NCBI RefSeq assembly: GCF_003073045.1
Contig: NC_037603.1
Span: forward strand, 15,754,192-15,818,191
Direction of reading: 5' to 3'
DNA length: 64,000 bases
From: Pomacea canaliculata
Taxonomy: Eukaryota; Mollusca; Gastropoda; Architaenioglossa; Ampullariidae
Within the stretch, counting starts at the first letter, position 1; each line of letters starts with the position of its first letter. Below are positions 22,753 through 35,300 of the stretch, in pieces. A model generated the notes under the pieces. It saw only the letters and a program-made list of their open reading frames with translations, did not search any database and was not told the origin of the DNA. Both the position numbers and the translations under genes were made by a program.

Positions 22753-23238
22753 TTTTCGAACCAGATTCATAATCCGGATACTACGAATAAAAACGCAGTA
22801 TTAAAAATATTCTTCATGAAATATCTTTGGTCAGGGGGAGGCTGGTTTAAATAAGTTTTCTTCGAAGACTGTACAGATAGGGAAATGAGACTATACTACA
22901 AAGAAATGCAAAGAAGCCAAGGGCAAGGGTCAGGCAGGTTTTCGATGAAGATGTCTGGTGTCGGCATTGACTTGGGTTCGGGTCCAGCACTCAAAGAATG
23001 GAAGCAGAGGAGGGAATGCCGGTAAATAACATGTTTACAAATATTCTTGTCACTAAATTCAGGTTGAGAAGCAAAAGATGGCGCTCAGTATTCCCTCTGT
23101 TGTCATCTGTAATATCAAGTGGTATCAAAGCAGGAACAGACACAAATCAGGGTAGCCAGGACCGACAAACGACCGTTGAATTAACTAAACCACCCGATTC
23201 AAAATAAAGGTGAGAGAAGGGGGAGGACAGGTGTGGCT
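22137..23238. other. Convergent intergenic region
   Basis: This lies between the 3' end of the receptor gene (+) and the stop of a minus-strand gene. It contains an ATTT tetranucleotide run (22721-22755), which on the minus strand supplies several overlapping AATAAA motifs, and a tRNA-like B-box remnant (GGTTCGGGTCC, about 22974-22984). No coding region is recognised. Confidence 0.4.
22721..22755. repeat. (TTTA)n microsatellite
   Basis: About eight tetranucleotide units. On the minus strand each junction reads AATAAA-like, so it could serve as the poly(A) signal of the minus-strand gene that ends at 23239. Confidence 0.85.
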
Positions 23239-23465
23239 TCAGATCAACTCCATACAGTCGCCGTCCAGGTCGATTCCAGTGACCTTATCATCGTTTATCC
23301 GCAGTTCAGCCGTGCCTATATCCTTGAGCGGGTCCTTGTCTTTCAGGGTGAACTCCACCACCACGCCCTTCGGTTCGGAATCCATGTCGGGCTGGATAAG
23401 GTAACGGTAGCTTGTGGGACTCAGCTGCTTGTGCTGTCTCATCACCTGATACTCGTGGTAGTCTG

Positions 23466-23510
<45 letters not shown>

Positions 23511-25063
23511 GTAATAATAAAAAAGTAATAATAAAAAAGTAATAATAAAAATAAAGTAAAAGTAATAATAAAAATAATAATAATAAAGTAATAATAATAG
23601 CTAGTCCCTCAAGTTCACTGAGTAGTGCAGTAACGAGAAGAAATGTAAGAACAGATAAATCAAGCAACGAAAAAGAAACAAGAAGACAAGGCAGGCAGGG
23701 AGGAGGGCTGGGTCGTCTCAGCACTCGATAATGCGTGAAGACGAGGAGGAACGTGCAACCACGAGCAACTCCTCGTGAAAGTGTCGTCTGCAAATGATGA
23801 CTGCAATGTGTGTCTGTGCATTCCTGCTTTGTCGCTTTTTTCTTTCTCTTCTTCTCTCTTTCCGTATCTCTCTGCTCTCTTTCTATCTTATTCTCTCTTG
23901 CCTCCTTTTCTTCGTTTCTCTTCTTTTTTCTCTCTCTTACCATCTCTCTTATTTCTTCCCTTTTTCTTTTCTTTTCTCTTTTCTCCGCTCTGTCTTCTCT
24001 TTCTCTCCTCTCTCACCTAATAATCATTTACAATGCTCATGTTGTAAAAATTTAGCTGACTGTTGGGAATCGTACTTCCATCTCCTGGCAACTAAACCAT
24101 GTCGGCACACCAACCATGTCAAAAACCGACACACAGTCTCGCGCTTGGCTCCCCCAGTGCCGCGCGTGACATCAAAGCAGGTGAGTCTCGTGTGTTGCTG
24201 TTAGTGTTGTTTCTCACCTGAACAGAGAAAACTCATTTCTTGACGTCAGACGTAGACCAGGCCTACCCGTGCGTATTTTCCAGGGTAAAGATACCCGAGG
24301 TTTCTCTTGCAAGAGTTCAAGAGGCTCTGGTCGAGAGTAAACACAACTACAGACAGTTCACAAGACAATAAACAAACATCCAAACCCCTCTCGCGCTCCC
24401 TCGCTCTTTAATAAGGGAGGTAATCAAGTTCAATAAACAGCTGCTTTAATCGGAGCCGCTTCAATACGCCCATCTCTCTCTCTCTCCTCTCTGAAGGATT
24501 CTCTTCTTCCATAAATGATCCTGAACGGTCAGTAGGTAAAACCATCAAGTTGGATGAAATTCTGAAAACCTATTTTTCCAAACTTCTCAACCGTTTGGCA
24601 TTTATCTTTCACTTCTTGTTGAAAAGAGAAATTGTTCCAGAAAGAAATATATGGGGAGCCCGGTAGTGTAGTGGATAAAACACTCGCTTGTCCCTGCAGT
24701 GAGAGGCTCGGGGTTCGGATCTCGTCTCGGGACACATTTTATATGTGACACCGGTCGGCAGGGTTGAGCGTTAGAAGCTGTATAAGTAGTGTATAAACTG
24801 TACATATTATGTACAAACTATGCACAAGTGGAAAATGAAGAAGACTAACAATTGAAACAATTTTGCTGGTAGAATTTCTGTGTGGAGGAACCGTGTAAAT
24901 CAGTAACGAGACTAACCCCACCTCACTGTAACAGAGGTAGAATGTCAACTTATACCTAGGTGAACAAATTTCTGTACCTTTCTTCTGGCTGGAGTCAGCT
25001 TTGCGCCATTTTGCTGGGTCCAGAGTCTCCAAGAGGTCCATCGTGATGAGTGTGATGTATTGT
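23239..25063 (-). CDS. Unrecognised gene, two 3'-terminal exons
   Basis: Exons 25063-24978 and 23462-23239 (minus strand) have clean acceptors (TTTTTGTGGGCAG and TTATTATTCCAG) and a GT donor. The junction phase agrees (one base plus two, giving Asp). The visible carboxyl part is about 102 residues and ends at a stop at 23239-23241. It reads QYITLITMDLLETLDPAKWR, then YHEYQVMRQHKQLSPTSYR, then GVVVEFTLKDKDPLKDIG, and ends DLDGDCMELI. Codon use and composition look like real protein, hydrophilic and possibly beta-rich. I do not recognise the family. Upstream exons are unresolved; 28573-28410 is a candidate but its phase does not join directly. Confidence 0.6.
23466..23600. repeat. (AAT)n microsatellite next to a splice acceptor
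   Basis: AAT/ATA triplets run directly into the minus-strand acceptor at 23463-23465. On that strand the repeat is TTA-rich and stands in for the polypyrimidine tract. Confidence 0.85.
23820..24015. repeat. Polypyrimidine (CT-rich) tract
   Basis: Nearly 200 bases are almost entirely C and T on the plus strand. Apparent open frames rich in Ser, Leu and Phe (plus) or Arg, Lys and Glu (minus) are composition artefacts. Confidence 0.8.
24651..24790 (+). mobile_element. tRNA-derived SINE head
   Basis: A pol III A-box-like TAGTGTAGTGG is followed about 50 bases later by a B-box-like GGGTTCGGATCTC. This is the layout of a tRNA-derived SINE. A full cloverleaf is not obvious, so a working tRNA gene is unlikely. 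It lies in an intron of the minus-strand gene. Confidence 0.55.
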
Positions 25064-25864
25064 CTGCCCACAAAAACAACAAGTATGCAGGTTACATAAA
25101 CAAAACAGGTAAACAGGTTACAGACAGGTCACCCACCCCAGACCTCGAGTTGTCTGAAGTTTAACCTGGCATAGTCGGAAAGGTCACAGCATTTTTATCA
25201 TCTTCTATTAAAAAAAAGTGACTGGAAATGCATCAGTGTGATATTTTTATAAAATAGCAATTTCTTGCATGAATGTTTTCCCCCAACTCCCCTCCCGTAG
25301 AGAGTGAAGCTGCTTATTATGGATGACAAGTAGCGGCTGCCTGGTGAAAGGAATGTGGCGCCTGTACAAAACTAAGCCACCCAGCCAGCCACCCAGCCAG
25401 CCACAGCCAGCCAAGGTGAGTTGTTCTCCCAAAGACACCGTCTACACCTTGTGCAGGTCGACCTGCCGGGTGGACAGGTGTTTTGCTGTCATGTCTCCGG
25501 TCCATTGTTTCAGTCTCTACCTCCCCTCACCTGCCGGGGTATCTACCTGTAGTGTCTACCTTTCCGTCCTGCCAACAAACAGTCACTACCCGGTTAGATC
25601 ACCCGCAGGAGGAGATAAGTCTGCGTGGGGAAGGATGGTGGTGGGGTGAGGATGGGGATGTTAGCGGGGTGGGGGAAGAGAGACTGGGGTGGAGTCTGCA
25701 GGAATGTCAGCTCCTGACATTTCATAACACGAACAAGCCGAAGATCTCCATCTGGTGAACATGTGAGGCCTTGACTGCCCGCCTTTCTGCGCATGCGTCT
25801 GTTGAGGTATGAGCATCCCTTGGTGTATACCACGGAGGTCAGTGTCCTGCCGTCATGCGCTAAC

Positions 25865-25992
25865 ACTAAAGCTAAACATGATACAAAGTGTCATACTACA
25901 GTGGACTAACAGTAGCACTAAAGCTAAACATGATACAAAGTGTCATACCACAGTGGACTAACACTAACACTAAAGCTAAACATGATGCAAGG
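25865..25992. repeat. About 53-bp tandem repeat
   Basis: About two and a half copies of a unit starting CACTAAAGCTAAACATGATA and containing GTGTCATAC and CAGTGGACTAACA. Confidence 0.75.
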
Positions 25993-27849
25993 TGAGGTCA
26001 ACGCCCTCAGTCTCCAACTCTAAATGAACCTGTTGTTGGTGTAAACATACTGCCAGGTATGAGTGCTACAAAAACACCGACAGTCAGATCGTCTGATACA
26101 ACTGTATAAACTGAAAGTCGTTAAACGTCAGTTCAATCAAAACACAAGATGTTGTGGCTTTTATGGACTTGATACAGCACATCACTACTGCGCTCTCTCT
26201 CTCTCTGCTTCTTTCCTTCCGTTCTCATCTCCCTCAAGAGTACACAAAAAGGAGTAAGTAGTGACACTTTGTGTCTTAGTCTCTACCTTTAGCTAACACT
26301 AAATGCCATGTTCATCTCACTGCTAACATTTAGTGAATAATTCGTGACCTTTGTTAACCCGAGATGTAGAAACATTGCAACAAGAAAGTGAAAGTGTAAC
26401 TCCTGAAAACTAGACTGAACACCTGCAAAGTCAGCTCGCTGGTGTCACCACCCTGGTTCTGAAGACTGCAGGTATGTGGTAAGCAGGGTATGATGCTGAA
26501 GATTACGAAACAGATCAGTCTGCCACCTGGCGAGCATCCACACCAAGCTATAAATGATCTCCCTTCGCTCTGATGTTCAGCCCGTGAAGCAGTGGTGCAA
26601 ATGCTGAGAATTAGTGCGAAAACTCGATGTCAGGACAAGAAAACACGAGAGAACTGGGTGGGTACATCTGTTTAGGACATTTTCAGATTATTAAACATCC
26701 TTTTAATGGCGGAGTAAATGGGAATTCTTACTTGCACCCCCTGGCAGTGTGATCCTGCCGACAAAAAGATGGAAAATCGTTCGAACATCGGAGATTTCAA
26801 CTCAATTATAGAAAATACTTTCCCGTTAAACAGTAACATTTAAAGTGATCATCTGGACGGGACTGTCTTCACTGAGTATATTTAATGGTAAAAAATAAAA
26901 CCACAATTTTTAAATGCAACAATATTTGATTTATTTAAATTAACTACTAAGGGACTATGCGGCGGAAAATCAGTCATGTGACTGTGTGTGTTCATCCAAC
27001 CGTCAATGATTCCTTTCTACACATTGAACCTTCTTTATACAGGTTATTCTTGACTAATATGTCCTTTGTTCACTAAATATTGAAAATGGTTTTGCATGTG
27101 AATCCCATCCTCATCTCTTGCACCTGTTCGACTGCTAACATGTTCCTCTACTCTGTGTGTATGTCTAACACTAATTAATTAAATAGCCCGTTATACGAGT
27201 AACAAACTACAACCACAATAAGACACAAGTCCAACTTTTCCCAGAATGCTTAAGTTTTGTGCATCATCATCATTTACTGAAAAGCCATTTCCTGTGAGCT
27301 GTCATTTCCTGGGACGAGTGCCGTCCTGCGAGGGAAGACAGGAATGTGCAAAACATTATTTATGTTCGATGTAGTGTCTGAGGGGAAGACAGACTGAAGC
27401 AACGCCGATGTGTTGTGAAACAGAATATGCAAGCTTCTTGGTCTTTCCAAAAATAAAACAGAAAAGAAATATGGAATGGAAGACTGAATTTTCTCCTGCA
27501 TTCAAGCACAAACACACACTATGTAAGTATTTTTCAGTAATGTATTGAGTTCGGTTTCTTAATTTTAAGGATAAATATTTGACACTCTCTAGAATCTGAA
27601 TCCAAACTTCTTTAAAAGTCTTCAAATACCTGCCCACAGGTAATACATCTTCATGTCATGGAGTGTTTACACGTGACCAAAAATAAAATACATATCGTGC
27701 TTTCACAGATCAGTTCATCTCTGGTTGCCAGGTGTGGCTGGTTTCTCACTTCAATCTAACACACTGTAGCTGTTAACCCTGTGTAGAAACACCCACAGTT
27801 ACACACCCCTTTATGTCAGCCAGTTACGCCCCCTTTCGTCAGTACCCGG

Positions 27850-27964
27850 TCTCGGGCATCATGGGAAGTCTGTAGTGACGCAAGCAACATTTGAACTCAA
27901 TTTCTCCATCTTGCTAATCCCGAGCTTACTGTTACTGTACCTGCTTGCTGGCGTTTCATGCAAG
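27850..27964 (+). promoter_or_regulatory. Possible promoter with ZNF143/THAP11-like site
   Basis: GGCATCATGGGAAGT then GTAGTG on the plus strand reads ACTACA...TTCCCATGATGC on the minus strand. This resembles the ZNF143/THAP11 promoter element but with a slightly longer gap. A donor-like AAG|GTAAAT follows at 27964-27970, so 27880-27964 may be a noncoding first exon on the plus strand. The site could also drive the minus-strand gene, because such promoters are often bidirectional. Confidence 0.25.
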
Positions 27965-28409
27965 GTAAATAAGCAGTTTTCTTCCACTGCCTATAAAATC
28001 TCACCTCCATCTTCCATTTTTAACGGATTGCTGACATGGGTCACGTGATCTATCTACTCCTTCCCATCCATTTCCATTTACGGCAGGTGCTGTAGCTGAT
28101 CTGCTGCAGGTTGATTGAATATCAAATGTACTCTCGGTTTTTGCCAAGAGATTATTTTCGGAGAGTTGGTTACATCAGACAATTTGTCACTGAAGTCAGT
28201 AAAACTCTCATCCCATGTAGTCTGCAACGATGAGACCACTTCCACCCCAACCCTCCTCACAAACTTCAACACTCTGCTGCCCCCCTTACTTTCAAAAGCC
28301 CACCAGTGTAGACCCTGTTCTCTTGTAATGATGAAGCAGGACTGGCTTGCTCGTGGTGGTGGGAGGATGGATGTAAGGGCGGGGGAAGCTGTGTGATGAC
28401 AGTTCTCAC

Positions 28410-28573
28410 CCTGAGAGATGTATTTTGTTTCGCCGTTAACGTCACGCATGGCTAAATCCATTAACGACAGACAGGGAGCGGAAGCTGTGGAGCAGGTCCT
28501 GACAGTAAATGAGGTGTTACTTCCCTGAGTAATCACATTTGTCTGACAGCACCCAGAGAAGGAACGCACGCGC
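28410..28573 (-). CDS. Candidate coding exon, unrecognised
   Basis: On the minus strand an acceptor TTTTTTTATTGCCTGCAG precedes 164 bases that stay open, then a donor G|GTGAGA. The frame gives 54 residues including RVRSFSGCCQTNVITQGSN and CLSLMDLAMRDVNGETKYIS. The same frame stays open through both splice sites (198 codons, 28674-28078), so an unspliced reading is possible. No family is recognised. It may be an upstream exon of the gene ending at 23239. Confidence 0.3.
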
Positions 28574-28840
28574 CTGCAGGCAATAAAAAAATTATGATTG
28601 CCTTCCTCTTGGGGTACTGTAGTCTTGGCTTCTTTGCAACCCACAAACTTGCTACACGGACAGAAAGACGACATTGATGGACACCATTCTCACCACCCCT
28701 CTCACCCCGAAAAATAAATTACTAAAGGTAAATTTCTTGAAATCAACACAAAGATTCATTGCGAATTTACAAATATGGATCCGCAAATGTCGGAGAGATA
28801 TCAAGGGTTGTACTAAGTATAGCAGCTTGTGTTGAGTAAG

Positions 28841-28980
28841 AATGCTGGACAGGGACATGAAGGATTGTGCTAAGAATGCTGGACAATGAGATGAAGGATT
28901 GTTCCAAGAATGGTGGACAGGGACATGAAGGACTGTTCTATGAATGGTGGACAGAGACAGGAAGGTCTTAGAATGGCGGA
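28841..28980. repeat. 34-bp tandem repeat
   Basis: Four copies of a unit starting AATGCTGGACAGGGACATGA and ending near TGTTCTAAG. The fourth is shortened. Confidence 0.75.
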
Positions 28981-29965
28981 TGGAAAAGACCTGGCTGTAC
29001 TAAGACGGAGATAGGTCTTTGCAAAGAAATAAGTATGAGATTATACATCATTCATCGTGTTATAAGTGTTTTTAGCCTGCCCCCATACCCACCCACCCTA
29101 CACCCACGCTCACTCAGCAAAATTTCTGTGAGCCACCCGCTCACGTCTGCTTAGTGCAAACAAGTCCATCATCTTCAGACTTTTTGTATGAAGTGTGACC
29201 CCGTAACCCCGCGTGCCGAGCAGTTTTATAACTTTTTAATGATGTGCATCATTTGCAGTAATTTTTCAGATGCATCATAGTGTTTGTGAAATCACTTATT
29301 TACCCCTGTGCAGACTGTATCTTAATGTATGTAACACATGGCAGGTTCAGACAAAACCCTCGCCGAACTTTGTGTACTGAAACGCAACAGCTTTACTCTT
29401 AAACAGTCCTAGAATTCTAATTTTTGAATGATACTAGGAAAAAAGTATGTTATATAGTTTACAGATGTGAGTTGTTTGCCAGTCAGTACACAATGCTTGA
29501 ACCGTCACCGTGGTGGTGAGCGGCACTCAGGCTTCGTTGATCAGTTTGCAAAAATGAAAAGAAAAGAAGACAAGAGAAGGATAAAGAGGTAATGTAATGA
29601 AGAAGGTTGTGAGGGCCTCTCAGAGTGACTAGTCAGCACATTTTTGACTGACTATAGTCACGTGACTGGCTCCACCACAAGCTTCTCATTTCCACCCGCC
29701 TCGTCACGTGTGGTTGGCGCGACAAAGAACATCAGCGAGGACCTGCTGCATCAGACGAGGGACGAAGGTACTTGTGGATTTACTCAGGATTTGTTGGCTG
29801 CGTGTTCACCTCATCCGTGACAGCAGTACGTCACGGACACGTGAGGAACACGTGCATGCACACGTCACATGTCTCTGCAGGGGAGACCATTCTCAACAAT
29901 CTAGTAACGACGGGAGCAGAAAAACTTTGCTGCTGATGCTACGAACCAACTAACAGCATTAACGA

Positions 29966-30040
29966 GTTTGTTTGTTTGTTTGTTTGTTTGTTTGTTTGTT
30001 TGTTTGTTTGTTTGTTTGTTTATGTGTTTGTTTGTTTTTT
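29966..30040. repeat. (TTTG)n microsatellite
   Basis: About 18 TTTG units, with one TATG interruption. Confidence 0.9.
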
Positions 30041-33000
30041 GCTTTAAAATGATATATAGACACAAAATAAACTTTCTAGACTCGTGTAAATGATATTTAT
30101 CTCATTCGTAATTATGTATTAATCACATGGATTTGAAAACTACATGCAAGGAGGGCAAGGATGCAGCTTATCTAGCTTTAAGGGAAACTCAGATAAGAAA
30201 TTTTAATTTTTCAAATTTATTACATCAGCTAACAAAAATATCTGCTTTGACAGACTGCACTTTCAGATCCTCAGAACAGACAACACTTGAAAAAATCGGA
30301 CGTACACAGGCAGAAATGTAAGTTGCTGCCTTACTACCACAGTCTGTACACCATCACAAACTCTACCCAGATACCCAGCTCAATCTACTTTTTCGGGCCA
30401 AAAAGAAATGTCAAGTGCAGAAAATTCTAAAACTGTTAGATGTATCATTACACCTCATCGCGCTGTCTCGTTATACCCTGAACGTATCGGCAACAAGCAA
30501 CAAGCAATGCTAATAATACGAGTGGAAATGTACTTTACAGAAACAGAGATTTTTTAGTCTTGCCACTGATGTAGATATCGTATATTATCACAAAAAGCTC
30601 TAACATCTGATTAGCTATATCAACACCTTACTATGGAACAGGCCAAGAAAAATTTCATTCAGAAATAGAAGTGTTTGACAGAGATACATTTTTTGCATAA
30701 CTTTTTTCCAGTAAGTGCAGTAACAGCTTATTCAGAATGTTTTTCGGATTCATACCTTGGGGAGAAAAAAAAATCCACGCAAGTTTCTATCCATCCCGAG
30801 TAGTCAGGAGCTGCTGCCAGTGCAGGTACCCGTTTATTTTAGTTTACTTTGAATGTAAACAAGATGAGGACAAACACTCGATAAACCAAGGACGGACACA
30901 CAGACAGTTTGACAAACAGTCAAGCTGACACACAGTTCGACAAACAGTCAAGCTGACACACAGACAAACAAGAGGCAGGCAGCCCGACAGAGGGCGTGCC
31001 GCGCCAAAAGAAACTGCATGCTGGCAAGCAGACGAGAGCTGGCAGGTGACTGAGTTTTTTCAAGCTGTAACGGACGCGTCAGCCGCCGCCCTTTGCCAGA
31101 TCCAGATCTGAGCATCCCAGAACTCTCGTGCCGGTCCTCACGTGCACGCAAGCAGAAGAATGAAAGGGAAAGACAACCCAGTGGGTGGGCGGTCAAGTAA
31201 GGTGAAGGGACAGACTTAAGTTCGTCATTTAAAAACCCTCGTCCATTTAAAAGTTTTGCATAGTGGGAACTTCTGTCTAATGACTGGGTAAAGCTCATTA
31301 CAAAATAATTATTTTCCGAAAAATTATTTTCCGATTACCTCCCTTCTGTTCTCGAGATACCCTCCCACATGCACAGACAGCCTATGATTAGACTTAGTTT
31401 TATATAAATTAAATATAAAAAGACAATTCCGAGGATAATAAAGTTTGTCATTAGTGGAATATATTGATTTTATTTATTTATTTATTGATTTATTGTAGTC
31501 TTTTTCTCTTTTTTTCTTCAAAAGTCTGTTTACAACACTACCTTCAGTAAACACTCACACCCAGACTCCACAAGTATTACACATTTTTTCCAGAACACAA
31601 GTAACAAAAAGACAAAGCATCGGTGCTTATCTCCCTTTGTTGCAAAAGGTTACAGCGTTCCCTCCTCTCGCCTGATCCTGAGTTTAAATAAACGCCCTCT
31701 GTCCTCAGATGACTCTTGTTATGAAGAAAAGATCGCTTCTGCAAAATGTGTCATGAGGGGGAAGTGGGAGACTCGGTAGGGGGCAGTGGTGGGGAAGGGG
31801 AGATAACTGTGAACTCACAGTGAGGGTGGGTGGGGGTGAGGGAGGAATAGGGGTGAGTCAGTTGAGAAAATCCCGGAAACTGCTGGTGCGTTTCGAAGAA
31901 GCAAGAGCTTTTTGCTGACCTTTGCTCTTCCTTTCTCCTTCCATTTTTTTTTTTTTATCTGTTTATTGTCTCACGAACGAAGCGTATCTCCCACTGCGGA
32001 GTCAGAAAATGTTCCATTTTTCAACGCTTTTCTGTTCTGGAGAAAAGGCTATCATGATACTTAGGTGCAGGTAAACAAACAACGAGTGACAAGGCGGAGG
32101 GTGAGGTGTTGCGAATCACCAGCAATCGGGACAACAAACATGAGTAGTGGAGATGACGATCTGGTCAGACAGGTACAAGGGACACAGGACAACAAACATC
32201 AGACACAGGGTACAGATGTCGATCAGACCAAGCAGGTACAAAGACATACACTTATCGTGAAAGTGTTGATAAAGATGTAGTCAAACAAAACATGGCGCCA
32301 GCGATGTAAAATGATATTCGTGATGGTGAGTGTTTAAATATTATTATACTTTGATAGAAGCGGTCAGTAAGTGTTCGCCGGCTATCAGATTTGTAGGCAG
32401 TATACAATGAATGACTAGTTATACAAGAGTTAACATCACTGGATGAAAATTGTGACAGCAATCTAGTTGTTAATGTATCTGATGACTAACTAGTCCTTGT
32501 GGTGGAAAGAGGAGATCATTCATACAACACGGGGCCTAAGCTCTGAGGTCTTCACGGTTTTTACTTAAAGCAAGAAATGGGGATAACTTGACACAAATTA
32601 ACTAAGAAATCAGGTGGCATTTAATAAATATATTGTAGATAGATACCCGATTCTCGAGTTGACCAGGTGATGGCACAATAGTACTGGAATCGCCAAGCAA
32701 AAGGATAAAGGAACCAGGTTCCCACCAAAAGGCACCATGACAGAGAGGAGATGAAGAGATGAAGAGATGCAAGAGGAAAAGATGGACGAAGCAAGGAAAA
32801 CAACGAATGGAATGCAAGTGGAGGGGGATAGCAGGTTCGTGAAGGCAGTGAAGGAAGGAGGGTGAAGGAAGAAGAGGTAAGAAGAGCTTTGCACGTCCTT
32901 AACTCTGGCAGAAAGGCGGAGATAAGAAGTGAATGCGACAGGCCTCAGTTGATAAAGGATGAAAACAGCTCAGTTCTTACAACACAGCATGCACCGTGCA

Positions 33001-35044
33001 CATGAACACACATGAACACACATGAACACACACTTTACACGTTGTCTCTCATTCTTACAGTTGTGTCTCTGTTTTCACAACAGTTGGACAAATGCTCGCT
33101 TGGTGCCCACTGGCGCGTGGACCAGCAACTGAAGTTGTAACTTTTTACAAATAATTTTGAATCATTTTTGTGCGAAGTACGAATCGTACAAAATTATTTT
33201 ATTGCACTGTTGAAATCTGTTTTATGTTCTAGATTTTTCTGTCTTTTTACAATAACTTCCGGAGGGCCGACACTCGTCTGTGATGCTGTGAAGCTTTCAT
33301 TTCTATTACTAAATACTTGTAACACCGGTTCCGTGCTTGTCTTAATTTGGCAATAGACTGCTCTTCCTCTCGGAATGAGATGTTAAGGGTGGAATGTACA
33401 CTTCACCAACTTACAGAGGAGGTGGAGATGGTTGTTCTTCAGCCAAGCTGACCACAAGGACCGTCCACAAACCGGAAGAGCCTGACACGACAATTTTCTG
33501 CGCATATCTTTTTGCGCACCTAGTTCATGTACCCTGAATCCTCGTAACACGTTGACATAATCCTCGCTGTAGATAGTAAGTATACTGTGAGAATTCGGAA
33601 TATGTACACACAATCCTCTTTCTATTTTTATTTTGCTTGTTTACAATCTTTGTTCTTTTTTCTAACTGCTGCGTTTGCTGAGGTCTGCGCTGTGATGACA
33701 CTTATTTGTTTGTAACATTACCTCTCTACCATTCACTCTTGTCTATAGCAAGCAGTATAAACGATAATGTTGCTTTTGGCTACAACGCCCGTTGCAAAAA
33801 GTTTGCTATGAAAATCGGTTGCGAAATTATAAAAAAAAAATAACGATTGTCTCCCTTAGCTTTGTCCTTCAAGCGGAGTGAGTCAGGGCCCTTAGGGTCC
33901 ATCTGGTGGTGCATATAGGTCTGGCATTTATCATGACGCTCGTGCGATGACAAAAAGAGGAAGAATGTAAGCAAGGATGCAGACAGAGAGGCGCAGCGCT
34001 GCTTGAAGTAAAACAGAGCCGCGGCGCCACGTCAGCGCGGTCCGGTCATGCGCCCTCGTCCTGCACCCTCCGTGCGCGTGCGTGTGGTCACGTGTGTGCA
34101 TGTATGCCTGCTCGTGTTTGTGTGTGAATAGGCGTGTTCACTTGCACGGTCTTTGTCTCTACATGGGGCACCGTGAGTTATGAACAAACATGCATAGTTC
34201 AACAAATCTACTTTCAATTCTACCTGCAAAACATATTCTGGTGTATCACTCAACACCTGCTTGGCTCATAAAATTTATGTCTAGGTTTAGAGTTTTAAAA
34301 ATATACTAAAATAACCGTTAAGTTAAAGGTATATGCACGTTTATCTCATTTTGTTTTTATTTACAAATTTGTTTTATCTCACCCACTCTCTCTTTATCTT
34401 TCTCCCTCTCTATCTCACTTTCTATCTCTCATACATTCAAGTACACGTGCATATATCTATATGTATGTGCATTTGAGAATTTTAAAGAAAAAAAAAAAGA
34501 AAGAACAGAAATACTGACCGGAAGAGTGAATGAACAGGTATGACTCGCGATGTTTCAAGTTGATGGCAAAACGCTTTGTCCCCGGTAGGTTGCTTCACAG
34601 GTCTCTTCCTCCTCTCCCCCTCCTTCGTATAATACAGCAACAGAAGAACACGAGCTTTTAGCGATCCGTCTTCAGCATGAACACACAGGATGGGAATGGT
34701 TTCCAGCCACCCGGCTGCTCCCGAGGTCCGCTAATGACCTAATCAAGGAGCTGGCAAACCACGCCCACAAGATTGTGAAAACAAGAGGCAGTCGACCCGT
34801 CGCTTCTTTAACAACAGATTTCTTTTCGTATTTATTGGTGTAGTCATCGGTGTAGTCCTCCGACATGTTTTCCGCTAAATATTAACGCCCGCGCTACGTC
34901 ATGCTCTTCAGGGGTCACGGGGTCACCCTAAGAGATTAAGCTAAGTTTTTGCGATCATTACTTTACTCTGCATCATGCTAGGCTTCTAAGTCACGTGATC
35001 ACATTGCAGTCAGTCATTATGCTAAACTTTGGAGGAAAAATTTG

Positions 35045-35300
35045 AGGTAAGGGGAGCGGATAGCCGAGTGGTTAGATCACTTGCACCCAAAATGAGAGGT
35101 GGGTCTGTTCGATTCTCGTGTTGCGCAGCTGTGGGGTTTGAACAAAATCCGACATATCAACAAACAAACCCGCAGCTTGCATGTATCTCTCACGCAATCA
35201 ACTGCTCACTTTCTCAAAGAACACCCATTGCCCGAGTTAGATACTTTTACTCTCCATCCTGGGAGGAGACCTGTGGGGGTGGAGGATGGAGATGAATTAT
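35045..35300 (+). mobile_element. tRNA-derived SINE
   Basis: GCGGATAGCCGAGTGGTTA contains a near-perfect A-box (TAGCCGAGTGG), followed by a B-box-like TCTGTTCGATTCTC. The same head GCGGATAGCCGAGTGGTTA occurs on the minus strand at 57795-57815, which supports a dispersed family. The right boundary is uncertain. Confidence 0.65.

Larger units (their letters stand above)
25064..28409. other. No confident gene; repeats and weak exon-like pieces
   Basis: It holds a CCAGCCAGCCA run (25378-25410), a minisatellite at 25865-25992 and a ZNF143-like motif near 27856-27880. Isolated exon-like pieces with good splice sites (for example around 26440-26495 on the minus strand) could belong to the gene ending at 23239, but phases could not be joined with confidence. 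Confidence 0.35.
28574..35044. other. Gene-poor region
   Basis: No confident gene is seen. The region contains a 34-bp tandem repeat (28841-28980), a TTTG tetranucleotide run (29966-30040), a short ACATGAACAC repeat (about 33001-33030) and scattered A- or T-runs. Open frames are short and show no domain or consistent splice structure. Confidence 0.4.

Noticed and set aside
23239-23943. A single 234-codon minus-strand frame
   Set aside because: The 5' two thirds run through an AAT microsatellite and the polypurine strand of a CT tract. Only the 3' part after the acceptor at 23463 looks coding.
24651-24725. Possible tRNA gene
   Set aside because: A- and B-box motifs are present, but a full cloverleaf and terminator are not, and the sequence fits a SINE head.
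28078-28674. Single-exon gene of 198 codons on the minus strand
   Set aside because: No recognisable domain. A strong internal acceptor and donor suggest that only 28573-28410 might be exonic, so it was listed only as a weak exon.
35049-35113. Possible serine- or leucine-type tRNA gene
   Set aside because: The A-box is good but the arms do not pair well, and the same head recurs at 57795-57815, which indicates a SINE.
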